Of a stretch of DNA of 64,000 nucleotides, positions 32,890 through 43,144 are shown piece by piece. The stretch is taken from contig NC_026495.1 of the NCBI RefSeq assembly GCF_000328475.2, positions 496,001 to 560,000 of the forward strand. The letters run 5' to 3'. This DNA comes from Mycosarcoma maydis (Eukaryota > Basidiomycota > Ustilaginomycetes > Ustilaginales). The notes beneath the pieces were generated by a model. The model worked only from the letters and a program-made list of their open reading frames with translations, had not been told where the DNA came from and made no database searches. Within the stretch, counting starts at the first letter, position 1; every line of letters begins with the position of its first letter. Both the position numbers and the translations under genes were made by a program.

Positions 32890-33603
32890 GGCGCTAGATT
32901 CCTTCGATGACCAGCAGAAGATTGGAAAGGTGATGGTATGGGATCGTGTATGGCTCTGACCGGCGGCCGGAGAAACGACAAGCTAATAAGTGTGTCAGCC
33001 GCAGTTAGATGTGTTGCATGATGCAAGGAGCGTCGGCGGATACGAGATCAAGCTCAAACGAGCGGGTTACAAGAAGATGCGATGCGAATAGAAGAGCTTG
33101 TTGCCATTCGGAGCTGCAGCGACAGTGATAGTAGCTAACCAAGGTATCGTGTTGGACGAGCGATCATTCACGATTCACGATTCGTGATTTGGGTTGGGGC
33201 GCACTGGCCGAACAAGCCACGAGCGCGAAAGCAAACATGTGAGACCCTAGTTTCCTAACACAACCAAAGCACGAAGCGTGCAGGCTTGACTCATCTTTCG
33301 GATCGGTGATCTGCGATCAGAAAACTGAAAAAGAGAGATTGAGCGCCGAAAGCGCAATCTGATGGTGACTCAAGTTGTGATGCCTAAAAAGGCAGAGAAC
33401 CACGAATCACGAATTTATCGTTGTGGCAATGCATTTGTATTTCTCATGAAGGTTGCATACAAAAGGCCGAAGAAGCTGGTATTATTCTCCGGTAGCACAC
33501 TTTCCAAGGCTGTCATAAGACATCTTGTCGCTGTTCAGTCCAGTCCGGCTTCCTATCCCTTCCGACACCATCTTCGCTGCCAAGAGAAGCATCACAGCAC
33601 GAT
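32890..33603. promoter_or_regulatory. Divergent promoter region with heptamers, Ser-rich gene and BNA1
   Basis: A 0.7-kb spacer carrying two heptamer groups: 33166-33190 (ATTCACG, ATTCACG, ATTCGTG, ATTT) and 33401-33416 (CACGAAT twice). No other element is seen. Confidence 0.5.
33166..33190. repeat. Heptamer repeat, ATTCACG type
   Basis: Three and a half heptamers in phase, ATTCACG twice then ATTCGTG and ATTT, so the direct units turn into the reverse-complement type at the end. A matching pair, CACGAAT twice, lies 235 bases downstream at 33401-33416. Confidence 0.75.
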
Positions 33604-34234
33604 ATGCCGTTTCCACTGCCGCTCAACTTTCCAAAGTGGCTCTCCGAAAATGAGCACCTGCTCCAGCCACCCGTAGGCAATTTTTGCCTGTTCCGCACAC
33701 GCGACTACACGGTCATGGCAGTGGGTGGTCCTAACGCCAGATCAGACTACCATTACCAACCTACAGAGGAATTCTTCTATCAGTACAAGGGCGATATGCT
33801 TCTCAAGGTGATTGATGAGGACGGCAAGTTCCAAGATATTCCCATCAAGCAGGGCGAGATGTTCATGCTTCCTGGTAAGTTTGGGCTACAGTCCATGCTG
33901 CATTTGTGGCTAACGATTCACTAACAGCTGAAATTTCTTGCACTCCCACCGTCGAGCAGCACACACACCCCACTCACCCGTTCGGTTTGCAAACACGGTT
34001 GGAATTGTAGTTGAGCGTACAAGACCAGATGGCAGTCCGGATGCTATGCGCTGGTACTGCCCTAACAAAGAAGCCCATGGAGAAACACCCACATTGGTCA
34101 AGGAAGTGCATTTCCAATGTACAGATCTGGGCACGCAGCTCAAGCCTATCATTGACGCCTGGGTCAATGATGAGGCCGGCCGACAGTGCAGTCACTGTGG
34201 ATATACACAGGGTGCACGCGAGCTTCCAGCTTGA
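33604..34234 (+). CDS. BNA1: 3-hydroxyanthranilate 3,4-dioxygenase
   Basis: Fe(II) cupin dioxygenase of the kynurenine route to NAD; it opens the ring of 3-hydroxyanthranilate, giving the quinolinate precursor. Exons 33604-33874 and 33960-34234 give 181 residues; the junction (GTAAGT ... GAGCAG) restores [19 protein letters not shown], the family core. Metal ligands are visible: His in [14 protein letters not shown], the Glu of the EE pair, and His in [21 protein letters not shown] and the C-terminal CSHCGY with an earlier Cys, resembling the rubredoxin-like second metal site of fungal and bacterial enzymes, are also present. Length matches yeast Bna1 (177). Cytosolic. The spacer upstream holds heptamers. 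Confidence 0.95.
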
Positions 34235-34969
34235 TGTGTTCCGGTTGGCTCCACTATGTTCTTCCTCGTCGCCTGTACATGATACCCGTCTATACTCTCA
34301 CTGCGACAGATTACTTTTTGATCTTGTCTTTGCTTTCCACGTGTCGATCAGACGTACTTCGTAGTGTCGACTTCAAGGATGATGATTTGAGCTTGAGGCT
34401 GCCATGCTGCCTATCCGTGGTCAAAATTTGTAAGGAAACAGGAAACAAAAGGCCACACAAGAAGAGGGCAGCGCGTAGCCAGAAAAAGGGTTTAACTTGA
34501 CTGCTTCGTGATCTACGATGCGCGATGTCAGAAATCGGCGTCGATTCTGATCGTGTTGGGCAGAGTGTGTGATTTCACGAGTCAGGATCAATCGTGAATA
34601 TGTTTGGGATTGTGATATTGTGGAGATTTCAGGGTTGCTGTCACCGTGCGCCTATGTCGACGTACAGCAACACGCAATCTTGGATCACAACTGGCATTCA
34701 CGATTCACATTCTCTCCGTGTTTCTGCTCACCATCGGCCGAAAGCATCACCTCTCACTCCGCCAACATCCACAACGCCATTGCATTCACAAAGTAGCAGG
34801 AGAAAGGACCAGTTGAGCCTCCATCTTTACCGCAGTCGCAAGGCGGTCGCTTTCTGAGCTCAATTAACGCCCGGCACTAGTCGCTAAGACGTCCACCGAC
34901 TGCAGCTGTCCAAATCATCGATCTCTCTCGGATCATTCTCTTCTCCAACAGCAAGGCTGTATCTGCATC
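34235..34969. promoter_or_regulatory. Spacer BNA1 to DID2
   Basis: BNA1 3' flank and the upstream region of DID2. Single heptamer-like words (AATCGTG, ATTCACG) occur near 34590 and 34695. No gene is supported. Confidence 0.45.
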
Positions 34970-35599
34970 ATGTCGGGACTGGAAAAGTCATTGTTCCAGC
35001 TCAAATTTACGGCAAAGTCGCTCCAGCGACAGGCTCGCAAGGCCACAAAGGACGAAACAGCTGAGAAAGCAAAGCTAAAAAAGGCGCTCGCTCAAGGCAA
35101 CACGGAGGGAGCCCGCATCTATGCCTCAAACGCCATCCGCAAAAAGAACGAATCGCTCAATCTTCTGCGACTAGGGAGTCGCATCGACGCCGTAGCGAGT
35201 CGCGTGGAAACCGCTGTCACCATGCGCCAGGTCTCGGGCAGCATGGCGTCCGTCGTCAAAGGCATGGACAAGGCCATGGAGAGCATGAACCTTGAGCGTA
35301 TGTCCATGGTCATGGACAAGTTTGAGACCCAGTTTGAGGACATGGACGTGCAGACATCGTACATGGAAGGTACCATTGGCGCTACCACGGCGCAATCTAT
35401 GCCTCAAGACCAAGTCGACTTGCTCATGCAGCAAGTAGCAGACGAGAACGGCATCGAGATCAACCACAAACTCGGCGAAGGCGGTCTGCTCGAAGGAAAA
35501 GTGGCCGACCTGGCACCAAAGGTTCCCGATGCGAAAGTCAAGGACAAGGAAGACGACGCGCTTGCCGAACGACTGCGCGCACTCCGACCTGCCACGTAA
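34970..35599 (+). CDS. DID2: ESCRT-III-associated protein Did2 / CHMP1
   Basis: A regulator of ESCRT-III disassembly at endosomes that recruits the Vps4 ATPase. Intronless, 209 residues, like yeast Did2 (204). The N-terminal basic helices match the Snf7-fold start ([20 protein letters not shown]), followed by long charged helices with [20 protein letters not shown] and [19 protein letters not shown], the CHMP1 signature. The C-terminus [12 protein letters not shown] fits the MIM1 motif that binds the Vps4 MIT domain. An acidic, Gln-containing linker separates the two. Start context ATCATGTCGG is the first ATG of the frame. In fungi such proteins are needed for multivesicular-body sorting. Confidence 0.95.
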   Translation: MSGLEKSLFQLKFTAKSLQRQARKATKDETAEKAKLKKALAQGNTEGARIYASNAIRKKNESLNLLRLGSRIDAVASRVETAVTMRQVSGSMASVVKGMDKAMESMNLERMSMVMDKFETQFEDMDVQTSYMEGTIGATTAQSMPQDQVDLLMQQVADENGIEINHKLGEGGLLEGKVADLAPKVPDAKVKDKEDDALAERLRALRPAT

Positions 35600-35784
35600 A
35601 AGTCTCGACATGATCAAATTTTCGACGTTTGCCTTGCTGTCCTATATCTCTTGTACTTGTCTCCATTACGCCTGCTTGCTCATTGTCTCGCGTCGAATGC
35701 CAAGCTTCTTTTAATTCTGCTAGTGTACAATGGGTAGCGATGAAGGTGTAATAGTACAAGCAACATACATGGAAGAAGACCAAG

Positions 35785-36547
35785 TCAGCGCGGCCCGTAG
35801 CCTGTCCTTGAATGTGGTGCATGAGAGCCGTTGGATGCAAGCGGCGGCGGCGGGCCGCGCATGTTGGGGGGTGGTCCAGATGGATATGCCCCAGGCAGTG
35901 GCGCTCCGTAGCCCAGCGGTGGACCTCTGGGTGGATACGGGCCATTGCTGATGCCGGGCGGACCGCCTGCCATCATGTCCGGAGGAGGTCGAGAGTAAGG
36001 GCCGCCCTGAGGAGGCGGGCGGCTGTAATTCGGTGGTGCACCCTGATCTCTGGATCCATCGTTGTTACCATACCGACCATATCCACCAGAACCACCTCGG
36101 GAGTCTCCGCGACGATCAGATCCTCCACCAACACCTCCGCCCATCGACATTCTGGACGGTGGAACTTGCGAGCGAAATGCTGTTTACAACAAAACAGAGG
36201 AAGCGGGCTGGTCAGATAAGTTGTTGTCCCAATCACCGTTGACCATGAGGTGGCGTGAAAGGACAAAGATACAAACCTCTATCTGATGAACCACTGAGTG
36301 GACCTGCGCCAAAGGTCATGAACGACGATCCAGCTGGCTGCAATAAGTCGCGAGGTTTTTCGATGCCACGGAGATCGTACTCCTGCGCTAATGTATCCAG
36401 CACCTGCTGGATGCATTCGGGCTCCAAAGTCTGGTAGTATTCGCGAACATTCTGAAGGTGGTTTCGGCCGCTGTTGTGCGCCTTTCGTACCGAGACCGAA
36501 TCGTGGGTCAAAAACACATCGCAGTAGTCACAGTAGTGTTTACCCAT
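35785..36547 (-). CDS. YHC1: U1 small nuclear ribonucleoprotein C
   Basis: U1 snRNP subunit that helps the U1 particle contact the 5' splice site. Exons 36547-36277 and 36164-35785 give 216 residues (donor GTTTGT, a non-consensus GT; acceptor GCAAG). The N-terminus is the matrin-type zinc finger: CDYCDVFLTHDSVSVRKAH and then NSGRNHLQNVREYY, giving the C2H2 ligands. A short helix (IQQVLDTLAQEYD) follows. The second exon encodes a Gly/Arg and Pro-rich tail (GGPYSRPPPDMMAGGPPG and similar), typical of U1-C. Nuclear. The start codon is the first in frame. It is divergent from the ATG18-type gene across 640 bases. Confidence 0.95.
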
Positions 36548-37183
36548 TTCTGCAGTGCCTGAGCTTTTTGATGGTGTTTTGTTGAGAAGTCAGATGATGA
36601 AGGCATGATACAAGATGGTTCAATCTGTATGCAACATGAAGAGATCCAACCCCAAAACCTCGAATCACGTGAATGGGGCCCGGAGCCGATATTTTTTGCG
36701 CACCTTGCGTTGTGAGATCTCAAGGATTCACAGCTATCTCATCGTCTGCGTGATATTCACGATTCACGATTTCGATCTACGATTTACGATTCAGGTCGCG
36801 ATTTTATCAAGTAGTCTGCGCTGCACATACACGACTGCTATGTGCTGTCCTTACAGTTGTCAACTCAGCACATTGTGACAGAGAGCTGAGTCCATGCAAA
36901 CAAACCACGCACATACCATCATCCCACTCGTCGTGGTCAAGAAAGGACCCTGAATTCGCGAGCGGGCCTCCCCAGTTGGCGTTCATTCCCATATTGTTGT
37001 TGCCTATTGTCAGCTATCTCGACCACCTCACGTCTGTTTAGCACCCACTCGCAGTTCGCATTGTCAAATCGAAAGCGTTCTTGTTTTGCTTCGGTCTCCT
37101 CTTACTCGCTGGACGAGGATAGGCAAGCCTGACATGTCAACAGAACCCTGATCCAAGACACAGCCCGGCTGGATCCGATCAGG
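36548..37183. promoter_or_regulatory. Divergent promoter region with heptamer array, U1-C and ATG18-type genes
   Basis: A 636-base spacer with a six-unit heptamer run at 36754-36795 (listed). No further gene or element is identified. Confidence 0.5.
36754..36795. repeat. Heptamer array, ATTCACG / TTTACGA type
   Basis: Six consecutive 7-base units: ATTCACG, ATTCACG, ATTTCGA, TCTACGA, TTTACGA, TTCAGGT. The units diverge stepwise but keep the 7-base phase. Confidence 0.7.
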
Positions 37184-39940
37184 ATGCATCTCCCAAGGCA
37201 CACTATCGAGTCGCATGCTGCCATCCCGCTGTTCCGACACGCAAGCTTCTGTACACCGGATCCCACGGGTGTCTCTGCAACGTCGGCTTCGAGGGATGTC
37301 ACCCCAGGCGGAGATGCAAGCTCTTGCGCAGATGCCCTTGCGCAACCAGCTCTCTTCAGCTGCGCCAGCCTGAATGGCTTCATGGTCTCTCAGACGGATC
37401 CACTGAAGCTCGTCTGCAATCGAACTTGGTCCTCGTCGCAGGGTGGTTTATCTCACGCTGTTCCTGTTCAACATACTTCCCTCCTCTTTCTCGTCGGTGG
37501 CGGAAGAGTCCCTCGCTTTTCGCCCAATAAGGTCATTTTGTGGGACGAGGCAGCAGAGTACACCGCCAAGCCCCCAGCCAATGCAACGCGTGAGGTTGAT
37601 TCGGATGACGACGATGATGCTGACTTTGCTGCATCGCGCCGCGCTTCCACCGTCTTTTCGGCAGGGTCTCAGTTTGAGACATATGGCGAGGCGCATTCGG
37701 AGGATGATGAATCATTCTCACAAACACGAAGCGATCACGCCAGCTCACACCCATCCACTCAAGACCTGCGCTTCTCCGCATCATCGCTGGTCGAAGCCGT
37801 CGATATTGAACTTCCTAGCTCCAGCACCGATTCAGAAGATCTGGCTCGAAGTGATGCCATTCAAAATGATCTGGAGCACAGCTTCGTTGCGAGCTCCCTA
37901 GGCATTAGCCGCTTACAATCCTCGCATTGTTTGGACGGAACAAAATCTACCGGCTTGCCATCTATGCCGTCAGAGGACACTTGGGCCAATGCAAACGATT
38001 CATTCCAACCACACTCGGTCATGTCGAGCTCTGCCGATCTCGCAGATCCTTTCGCGCAGGAGGAAATCCATTCGGCCGACGTCAAGCATCCCAATGCAGG
38101 CCCCTCTCCATTGACGCGAGCATCACACTCGAGCAATCTCAGACTTGCAGGAAAGCCGTCATCGCTCCAGGATGAGGCAAAAGCCGCCACGGGTCTCGGA
38201 GGCTCCCCTCAAGGCTTATTTTCGCATCCGATGCGCCAGACGAGTGCGGGACTCGTCGATTCCGTCTCGAGCATGGCAACAACCGCTACTGACGCTACTG
38301 CCAAGGCAGAGCCAAAGATTCTGCACGGCCGCCCAGTCGCTGAACTCGAATTTAGCCAGGTCGTCCGCGGAATCTACGTAACCTCGGTTCATGCCAAGAC
38401 GGGCAAGCAGAGAAAGGAGGGCTTGCATGGGAAAGGTCGTGCCTTGAACGAAAGCGCAAGCACAAGGAAAGCTCGATCCGAGCAATTCTGCGTAGTGCTT
38501 GTAGTTCTGCTCGAATCTAAAGCCGTGGTTTTCGAACTGTCTCCGCCGTCCATAGCTCCAAGCTTGGGTGGCAATTCTGCGATCTCGACCTGGAGGATAC
38601 AGAAAAGAACAGCTGTTCAGACCTACAAAAATCCCAAGGGGCTCGGCTCGGTCGCGCCACACTATGGCGAGTCTGCTGCGACCACTGTTGACCTCGCGAG
38701 TGTGATCGTCGCCATTCCCGGTCGCCAAAAAGGTCACGTCCAGCTCTTGGACATTCCGTTGCAGAGCCTTTCAACAGCGGATACGGGTACGCCTTTGTCG
38801 AATCCAATGTCTTCGCTTGGTGCTGCCCACATCATTGTTGCGCACGAGTCTTCCTTGGCAGCTATCACGCTCAGCCCCAATGGTCGCTTCGTTGCTACCG
38901 CCTCATCTAAAGGCACCTTGATCCGCATATGGTCCAATAATGTGGTTGCAGGTGTAGAGTCAGGTCTCAATGGCGGCCGTGCCTCTCTGCGAGGACTCAG
39001 ATCGAACGCGCCAGGCAGGACAGGAGTTGGGGCAAGGTTGATACGCGAACTGCGTCGCGGAACCGATCCTGCGACCATCTCTAGTATTGCCTTCAGCTCA
39101 GATGCCTCCTTGATTGCTGCTGCCAGTGACAAAGGAACCATCCACATCTTCCTGCTTGATGTCACTTCCATCATCACTTCATCTAATGCTGGTAGACCTG
39201 AGAGGTCTTCGTCCTCGTCCTCCTCGCGGACTGCCAACCTTGGACGAGCTGCGGCGCAGTACCTGCCATCCAGCATGGGCAACCTTGCAGGCCAGGTTCC
39301 TTCCTCAGTGCTTCCACAGTACCTCAAGTCCGAGTGGAGTGGCGCTCAGTTCCGCATTCCGCTCAAGAGCTTCGGTTCCTCTTCTCGCCACTACAACGCG
39401 CCATCTGCCACAGAAGAGGGTGGTCTGTATGGCGAGGGTGCTCGGTCGGCCAAGCCGTTTGGTACCGAAAAGTCGACAGAAGGTGCGTGGGCCCAGATGC
39501 GCAGTCGTATTAGCGATCTTCGCAAGGGAGAGGCCAGCGTCGAAGAGAGCATATTTCTCTGTTGGATTCTGGAGGCGCGATCCTCGTCTACGCGCCTCGC
39601 CGTTCCGACCACGAGCCAAGGCGCTGGAGCAGACAAGGATCGATCGCTCAAAGACGAGCCGCGCAGCCGCGTCACATCTTCAAAATTCGATCACAACGCC
39701 GAAGTGGCCCAAACCGATCATCAGCAACACCGTCTCATCGCGTTGACCACGTCAGGTGGATGGTATAAGCTTGCTGTCAGCTTGCCGGATGTAAAGGCCG
39801 AGACGGGTGCGTCAAGCTCCACGGTCCTCGACATGTACCGCCGGGATTCCTCTTCACAGTCGAGACGCACCAACGCGCTGCTGTGCGAGTTGGTGGAATA
39901 CCGTCCTATGGCTGCGCTCCTCGACGGCTGGAGGCTGTAG
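37184..39940 (+). CDS. ATG18: PROPPIN-family WD40 protein, Atg18-like
   Basis: A phosphoinositide-binding beta-propeller for autophagy or vacuole membrane dynamics. Intronless, 918 residues. Propeller pieces: LFSCASLNGFMVSQTDPLKL, TSLLFLVGGG, VILWDEAAEY, LEFSQVVRGIYVTS, TYKNPKGLGSVAPHYGES, GHVQLLDIPLQ, VAHESSLAAITLSPNGRFVA and IRIWS, then LIRELRRGTD with ISSIAFSSDASLIAAASDKG. The PtdIns-binding FRRG signature reads LRRG. The fold is spread out by two long insertions: a Ser/Asp-rich acidic one (about residues 135-390) between blades 1 and 2, and a Ser-rich one (about 680-770) in the late blades, so it is much longer than yeast Atg18 (500). Atg18 and Hsv2-type relatives are hard to separate by eye; the LRRG core supports this family. 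Confidence 0.85.
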   Translation: MHLPRHTIESHAAIPLFRHASFCTPDPTGVSATSASRDVTPGGDASSCADALAQPALFSCASLNGFMVSQTDPLKLVCNRTWSSSQGGLSHAVPVQHTSLLFLVGGGRVPRFSPNKVILWDEAAEYTAKPPANATREVDSDDDDDADFAASRRASTVFSAGSQFETYGEAHSEDDESFSQTRSDHASSHPSTQDLRFSASSLVEAVDIELPSSSTDSEDLARSDAIQNDLEHSFVASSLGISRLQSSHCLDGTKSTGLPSMPSEDTWANANDSFQPHSVMSSSADLADPFAQEEIHSADVKHPNAGPSPLTRASHSSNLRLAGKPSSLQDEAKAATGLGGSPQGLFSHPMRQTSAGLVDSVSSMATTATDATAKAEPKILHGRPVAELEFSQVVRGIYVTSVHAKTGKQRKEGLHGKGRALNESASTRKARSEQFCVVLVVLLESKAVVFELSPPSIAPSLGGNSAISTWRIQKRTAVQTYKNPKGLGSVAPHYGESAATTVDLASVIVAIPGRQKGHVQLLDIPLQSLSTADTGTPLSNPMSSLGAAHIIVAHESSLAAITLSPNGRFVATASSKGTLIRIWSNNVVAGVESGLNGGRASLRGLRSNAPGRTGVGARLIRELRRGTDPATISSIAFSSDASLIAAASDKGTIHIFLLDVTSIITSSNAGRPERSSSSSSSRTANLGRAAAQYLPSSMGNLAGQVPSSVLPQYLKSEWSGAQFRIPLKSFGSSSRHYNAPSATEEGGLYGEGARSAKPFGTEKSTEGAWAQMRSRISDLRKGEASVEESIFLCWILEARSSSTRLAVPTTSQGAGADKDRSLKDEPRSRVTSSKFDHNAEVAQTDHQQHRLIALTTSGGWYKLAVSLPDVKAETGASSSTVLDMYRRDSSSQSRRTNALLCELVEYRPMAALLDGWRL

Positions 39941-40183
39941 GTGAATAGCACAGCCTCGATGGTCTCGATTACGTACCAGAACCCGAATAGCACCTTGAAA
40001 GCGTGGACGGGATGTCACGGCGCGCATCCAATGAGACACGGCCAATATGCACCTTGGAGTTCGTCTTCCTGGGCTCAACTTGCACGCAGACAGGATCCAG
40101 CAGCATTCAAATTGCATTCAAATTGAAAATCATACACATTTCATGGAGCGAATGCGTGATATACGAGAGAGGCTTGCAACTTA

Positions 40184-41833
40184 TCAATTGACGCCGCCAA
40201 ATACCATCAGCTTCTGTACAAGGTACTCGTCGATGCCAGTGCGACCACCCTCGCGTCCAAAACCGGATTCGTGGACGCCGCCAAAGGGGACGGCGTGTTG
40301 CGAGATGAGGCCGGTGTTGATGCCGACCATACCGACTTGGAGCTCCTCGGCGACACGCCAGCAGCGTGCCGTGTCTTTGGAGAAAAAGTAGCCAGCCAGA
40401 CCGACGTCGACGTTGTTAGCCTTTCGTACCACCTCTTGTTCGCTAGTGAATGTGTACACGGCGGCAAGAGGGCCAAACGTTTCTTCGCGGTCGGTAGGAA
40501 CGTCTTCGGGCAGGTCGGTGATGATGGTGGGCTCGAAGAAGAGGCCTTCGCCGCGCTTTCCACCGACAATGACTTTGGCGCCCTTCTTGACCGAATCGTT
40601 AACGTGCTCTTCGACCTTGCTGAGACCGGCCTCGCTGACGAGTGGGCCGTGCGTCGTGCCTTTGTCCATGCCGTAGCCGACCTTGAAGTCATTGACCTTG
40701 GCGGCGAGTTTCTGAAGAAACTCATCCTTGATGCTGGCATGAACGTAGATTCGGTTGGCACAGATGCAAGTCTGACCCGAGCCTCGGAACTTGCAGGCGA
40801 TCGCACCCTCGACCGCCTTGTCAAGATCGGCATCCTCAAACACAATGAAGGGAGCGTTACCGCCGAGCTCCATAGAGAGCTTCTTGAGAGTCGAGGCGGA
40901 TTGGCTCATAAGAATTTTTCCGACGCGGGTGGAGCCGGTGAACGAGATTTTCCGCACAGCGGGGTTTTCGCAGAGTTGCTTGCCGACAGCAATTTCGTTG
41001 TCCCCCTTGGCACAGGTGACGACGTTGATGGTGCCCTTGGGGAAGCCGACCTTCTCGGCCAGGTGGGCGAAGGCAAGTGCAGAGAAGGGTGTTTCAGCGG
41101 GCGCCTTGACAACGACGGTACATCCCGCAGCGAGCGCAGGAGCTGCTTTGCGCGTGATCATGGCGGCAGGGAAGTTCCAAGGAGTGATGAGACCAGCGAC
41201 ACCAACAGGCTGCATCTGCACGACGTTGCGAACGCCAGGGAGAGGCGAGGGCACAGTGTGTCCGTAGGTACGCGTAGCCTCCTCGGCAAACCACTCGAGA
41301 AAACCATTTGAGTAGCTTATCTCGCCCTTGGCCTCTGGCAGCGCTTTTCCGTTTTCGGCTACAATGATCTTAGCAAGGTCTTCAGCGTTCTCCTGGTGGG
41401 CATAATAGAGCTTCATGAGCAAGTCGTGGCGGTGTTTGGCGGTGGTCTTGGACCAAGACTTGAAAGCCTCGTCAGCAGCGCTGATGGCGGCCGCGGTCTC
41501 GTTGGCGCCCATGTCTGGCACCTGACCGATCTCGGCGCCGGTGGCTTTGTTGAACACCTTGAGGGTGGATTTGTTGTCAGCATCGGTCCATACTCCGTTG
41601 ATGTAGGCCTTTGTCTGCCAAAGAGACTGATTGTTGAGCTTGACGTCTTCCTTGCCGCCCTTGACGATCCCTTGGGGCATGTGCGGCATTTTGAGGGATG
41701 GAGTGAGGTGGAGCGAGCGAGAGGGGAGGCAGACAAAGGCGGGCCGAGATAGAGCCACGAGATGTGTCGAAGTCAAGAAGGTTGAGCGGTGGAGTGCAGA
41801 ACGGAGGATGGATGGGCCAGCTGAGCGGAGCAT
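40184..41833 (-). CDS. Succinate-semialdehyde dehydrogenase, mitochondrial
   Basis: The final enzyme of the GABA shunt, oxidising succinate semialdehyde to succinate with NAD(P). Intronless; 549 residues from the ATG at 41833. The lead of about 45 residues (MLRSAGPSILRSALHRSTF and SRSLHLTP) is basic and Ser-rich, as for mitochondrial import; the body starts at MPHMPQGIVKGG. Catalytic residues: Asn220 in PWNFP, Glu322 in MELGGNAPF, Cys356 in GQTCICANR; also FTGSTRVG, EETFGPL and PFGGVHESGFG. It is a canonical member, unlike the divergent copy at 15001-16586. The frame is open a little upstream, but only with a non-ATG codon. It converges on the ATG18-type gene, 240 bases away. Confidence 0.93.
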   Translation of the reverse strand: MLRSAGPSILRSALHRSTFLTSTHLVALSRPAFVCLPSRSLHLTPSLKMPHMPQGIVKGGKEDVKLNNQSLWQTKAYINGVWTDADNKSTLKVFNKATGAEIGQVPDMGANETAAAISAADEAFKSWSKTTAKHRHDLLMKLYYAHQENAEDLAKIIVAENGKALPEAKGEISYSNGFLEWFAEEATRTYGHTVPSPLPGVRNVVQMQPVGVAGLITPWNFPAAMITRKAAPALAAGCTVVVKAPAETPFSALAFAHLAEKVGFPKGTINVVTCAKGDNEIAVGKQLCENPAVRKISFTGSTRVGKILMSQSASTLKKLSMELGGNAPFIVFEDADLDKAVEGAIACKFRGSGQTCICANRIYVHASIKDEFLQKLAAKVNDFKVGYGMDKGTTHGPLVSEAGLSKVEEHVNDSVKKGAKVIVGGKRGEGLFFEPTIITDLPEDVPTDREETFGPLAAVYTFTSEQEVVRKANNVDVGLAGYFFSKDTARCWRVAEELQVGMVGINTGLISQHAVPFGGVHESGFGREGGRTGIDEYLVQKLMVFGGVN

Positions 41834-42584
41834 GCTACGATAGGCTGCTGCTGTTTTGCAGATGTGGATCGTCCGCAAAGTGAGTTGGAATACACAGGGG
41901 CAAGAAGGATGAGGACAAGATCAGCAGATGAAATGCAGTATGTAATTGCCGCACGAGCAGCTCAAGATGAATACGAAATAGTCAACTTAGTTAATCATGA
42001 ATCTCTTGTGCTGTCCACCTACGCGGTCGCTGACGCAGATTCACGATTGCCGGACGGTCCATTTCTGCGGAGACAGGTGGAGGAAGAAGCACACGGATCG
42101 TGAATCGTCACAGAGCAGAATTACGCTAAAATTCACAGTCGTGAATTGACCTTGATGACGGCTCTTCAACGGTCCGTTCGGCACCTACTCGTCCGTAGAG
42201 GTAGCTTGAATCGTGATAGCAAGGCATCATTGCGCAGCACTTACGGTAACGAAGAAGTGCAAGAAAGGGGTAGCCGGTCGGCCCTTGGTTTCTGACAAAC
42301 GAAATGCGGGAAGAGGTAGGGGGGTTGGAGCGATGCAGAAAGTAAGGCAACAATCACGAATACAAGCGGTATAAATAGGTGCACCTGGATGCCACAATCG
42401 GCTACAAGCCAACATTCACGATTTGCAAGCAGCAAGCTCTTTCGTGAGTCAGACAAACACTTAGCAAGTCGAGGCAAGTGATGATAGACGATTGATTGCT
42501 ACAACCAGGGCCCCAGCCAAGCTCGTCCGTGCAGCGAAAGAATTGACAGGCTGGAGCAGTCCACAGTCGACTAGCACAATCACC

Positions 42585-42610
42585 AATCATGAATCACGAA
42601 TCACGAATCA
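42585..42610. repeat. Heptamer run AATCATG, AATCACG, AATCACG
   Basis: Three heptamers and part of a fourth in phase. The same unit recurs singly around 42711-42720 and 42735-42744, and as a GTTCACG pair at 42751-42770. Confidence 0.75.
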
Positions 42611-42881
42611 GTTGGTTGCCGACCAACCTTCGTGCGTGATGTGCAGTTTGCGCGTCGGGTTCTATGGGTCGCAGCATCTCTGGCCCAACTCATCAACAGT
42701 CACGAGTACAAATCGTGAATAACTTAATCCATCCAATCGTGAATTCCGCACGGTTCACGGTTCACGATTTGCCGCATAGTCCTTGAGTGTGTACCGCACA
42801 GTAAGCGCGATAGCCGCCAGGCGGGCGCTGAGAGTAGCCGTGTTAGACCGTCGGTTCGCACCTGATCCAAATCGTGAACAC

Positions 42882-43028
42882 AATCACGAATCGTTAATCG
42901 TGAATCGTGAATCGTGAATCGTGAATCGTGAATCATGAATCATGGATTGGGTTCCTCGTTCGTGGTTACAGTTCACAGTTCATAGTTCAGGGTTGATAGT
43001 CACGAGTCGAAATCACGAATCACGAATG
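42882..43028. repeat. Long heptamer array, 21 units in one phase
   Basis: Units at 42882-42944: AATCACG, AATCGTT, AATCGTG five times, AATCATG twice (nine units, 63 bases, no break). A 21-base stretch (three unit lengths) without clear units follows, and from 42966 the same phase resumes as TTACAGT, TCACAGT, TCATAGT, TCAGGGT, TGATAGT, CACGAGT, CGAAATC, ACGAATC, ACGAATG. The phase is exactly kept over 147 bases. It lies about 120 bases upstream of the start codon at 43145. Confidence 0.85.
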
Positions 43029-43144
43029 GGGTTGGCCCAATATCTGACCTGCTCGAGCTTGTTCTCATCCCGCCTCGGCGTCTTGACCATCGCAAACCAA
43101 TTCGGATACATCGAGCGATCTGCAAGCGCAATTTGGTGCCCGTC

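Larger units (their letters stand above)
41834..43144. promoter_or_regulatory. Spacer rich in heptamer repeats, SSADH to the 43.1-kb gene
   Basis: A 1.3-kb divergent spacer with the densest set of heptamers in the window: 42585-42610, 42735-42770 and the long phased array at 42882-43028. No gene is supported; short frames here arise from the repeats. Confidence 0.55.

Noticed and set aside
40271..41311. 346-residue plus-strand frame
   Set aside because: Complete antisense of the canonical SSADH gene; it has no independent support.
42882..43028. CRISPR-like array
   Set aside because: The units are contiguous heptamers without spacers, and the genome is fungal.
42300..43030. Short frames inside the heptamer-rich region
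   Set aside because: They are created by the repeat period and change between frames; no gene evidence.
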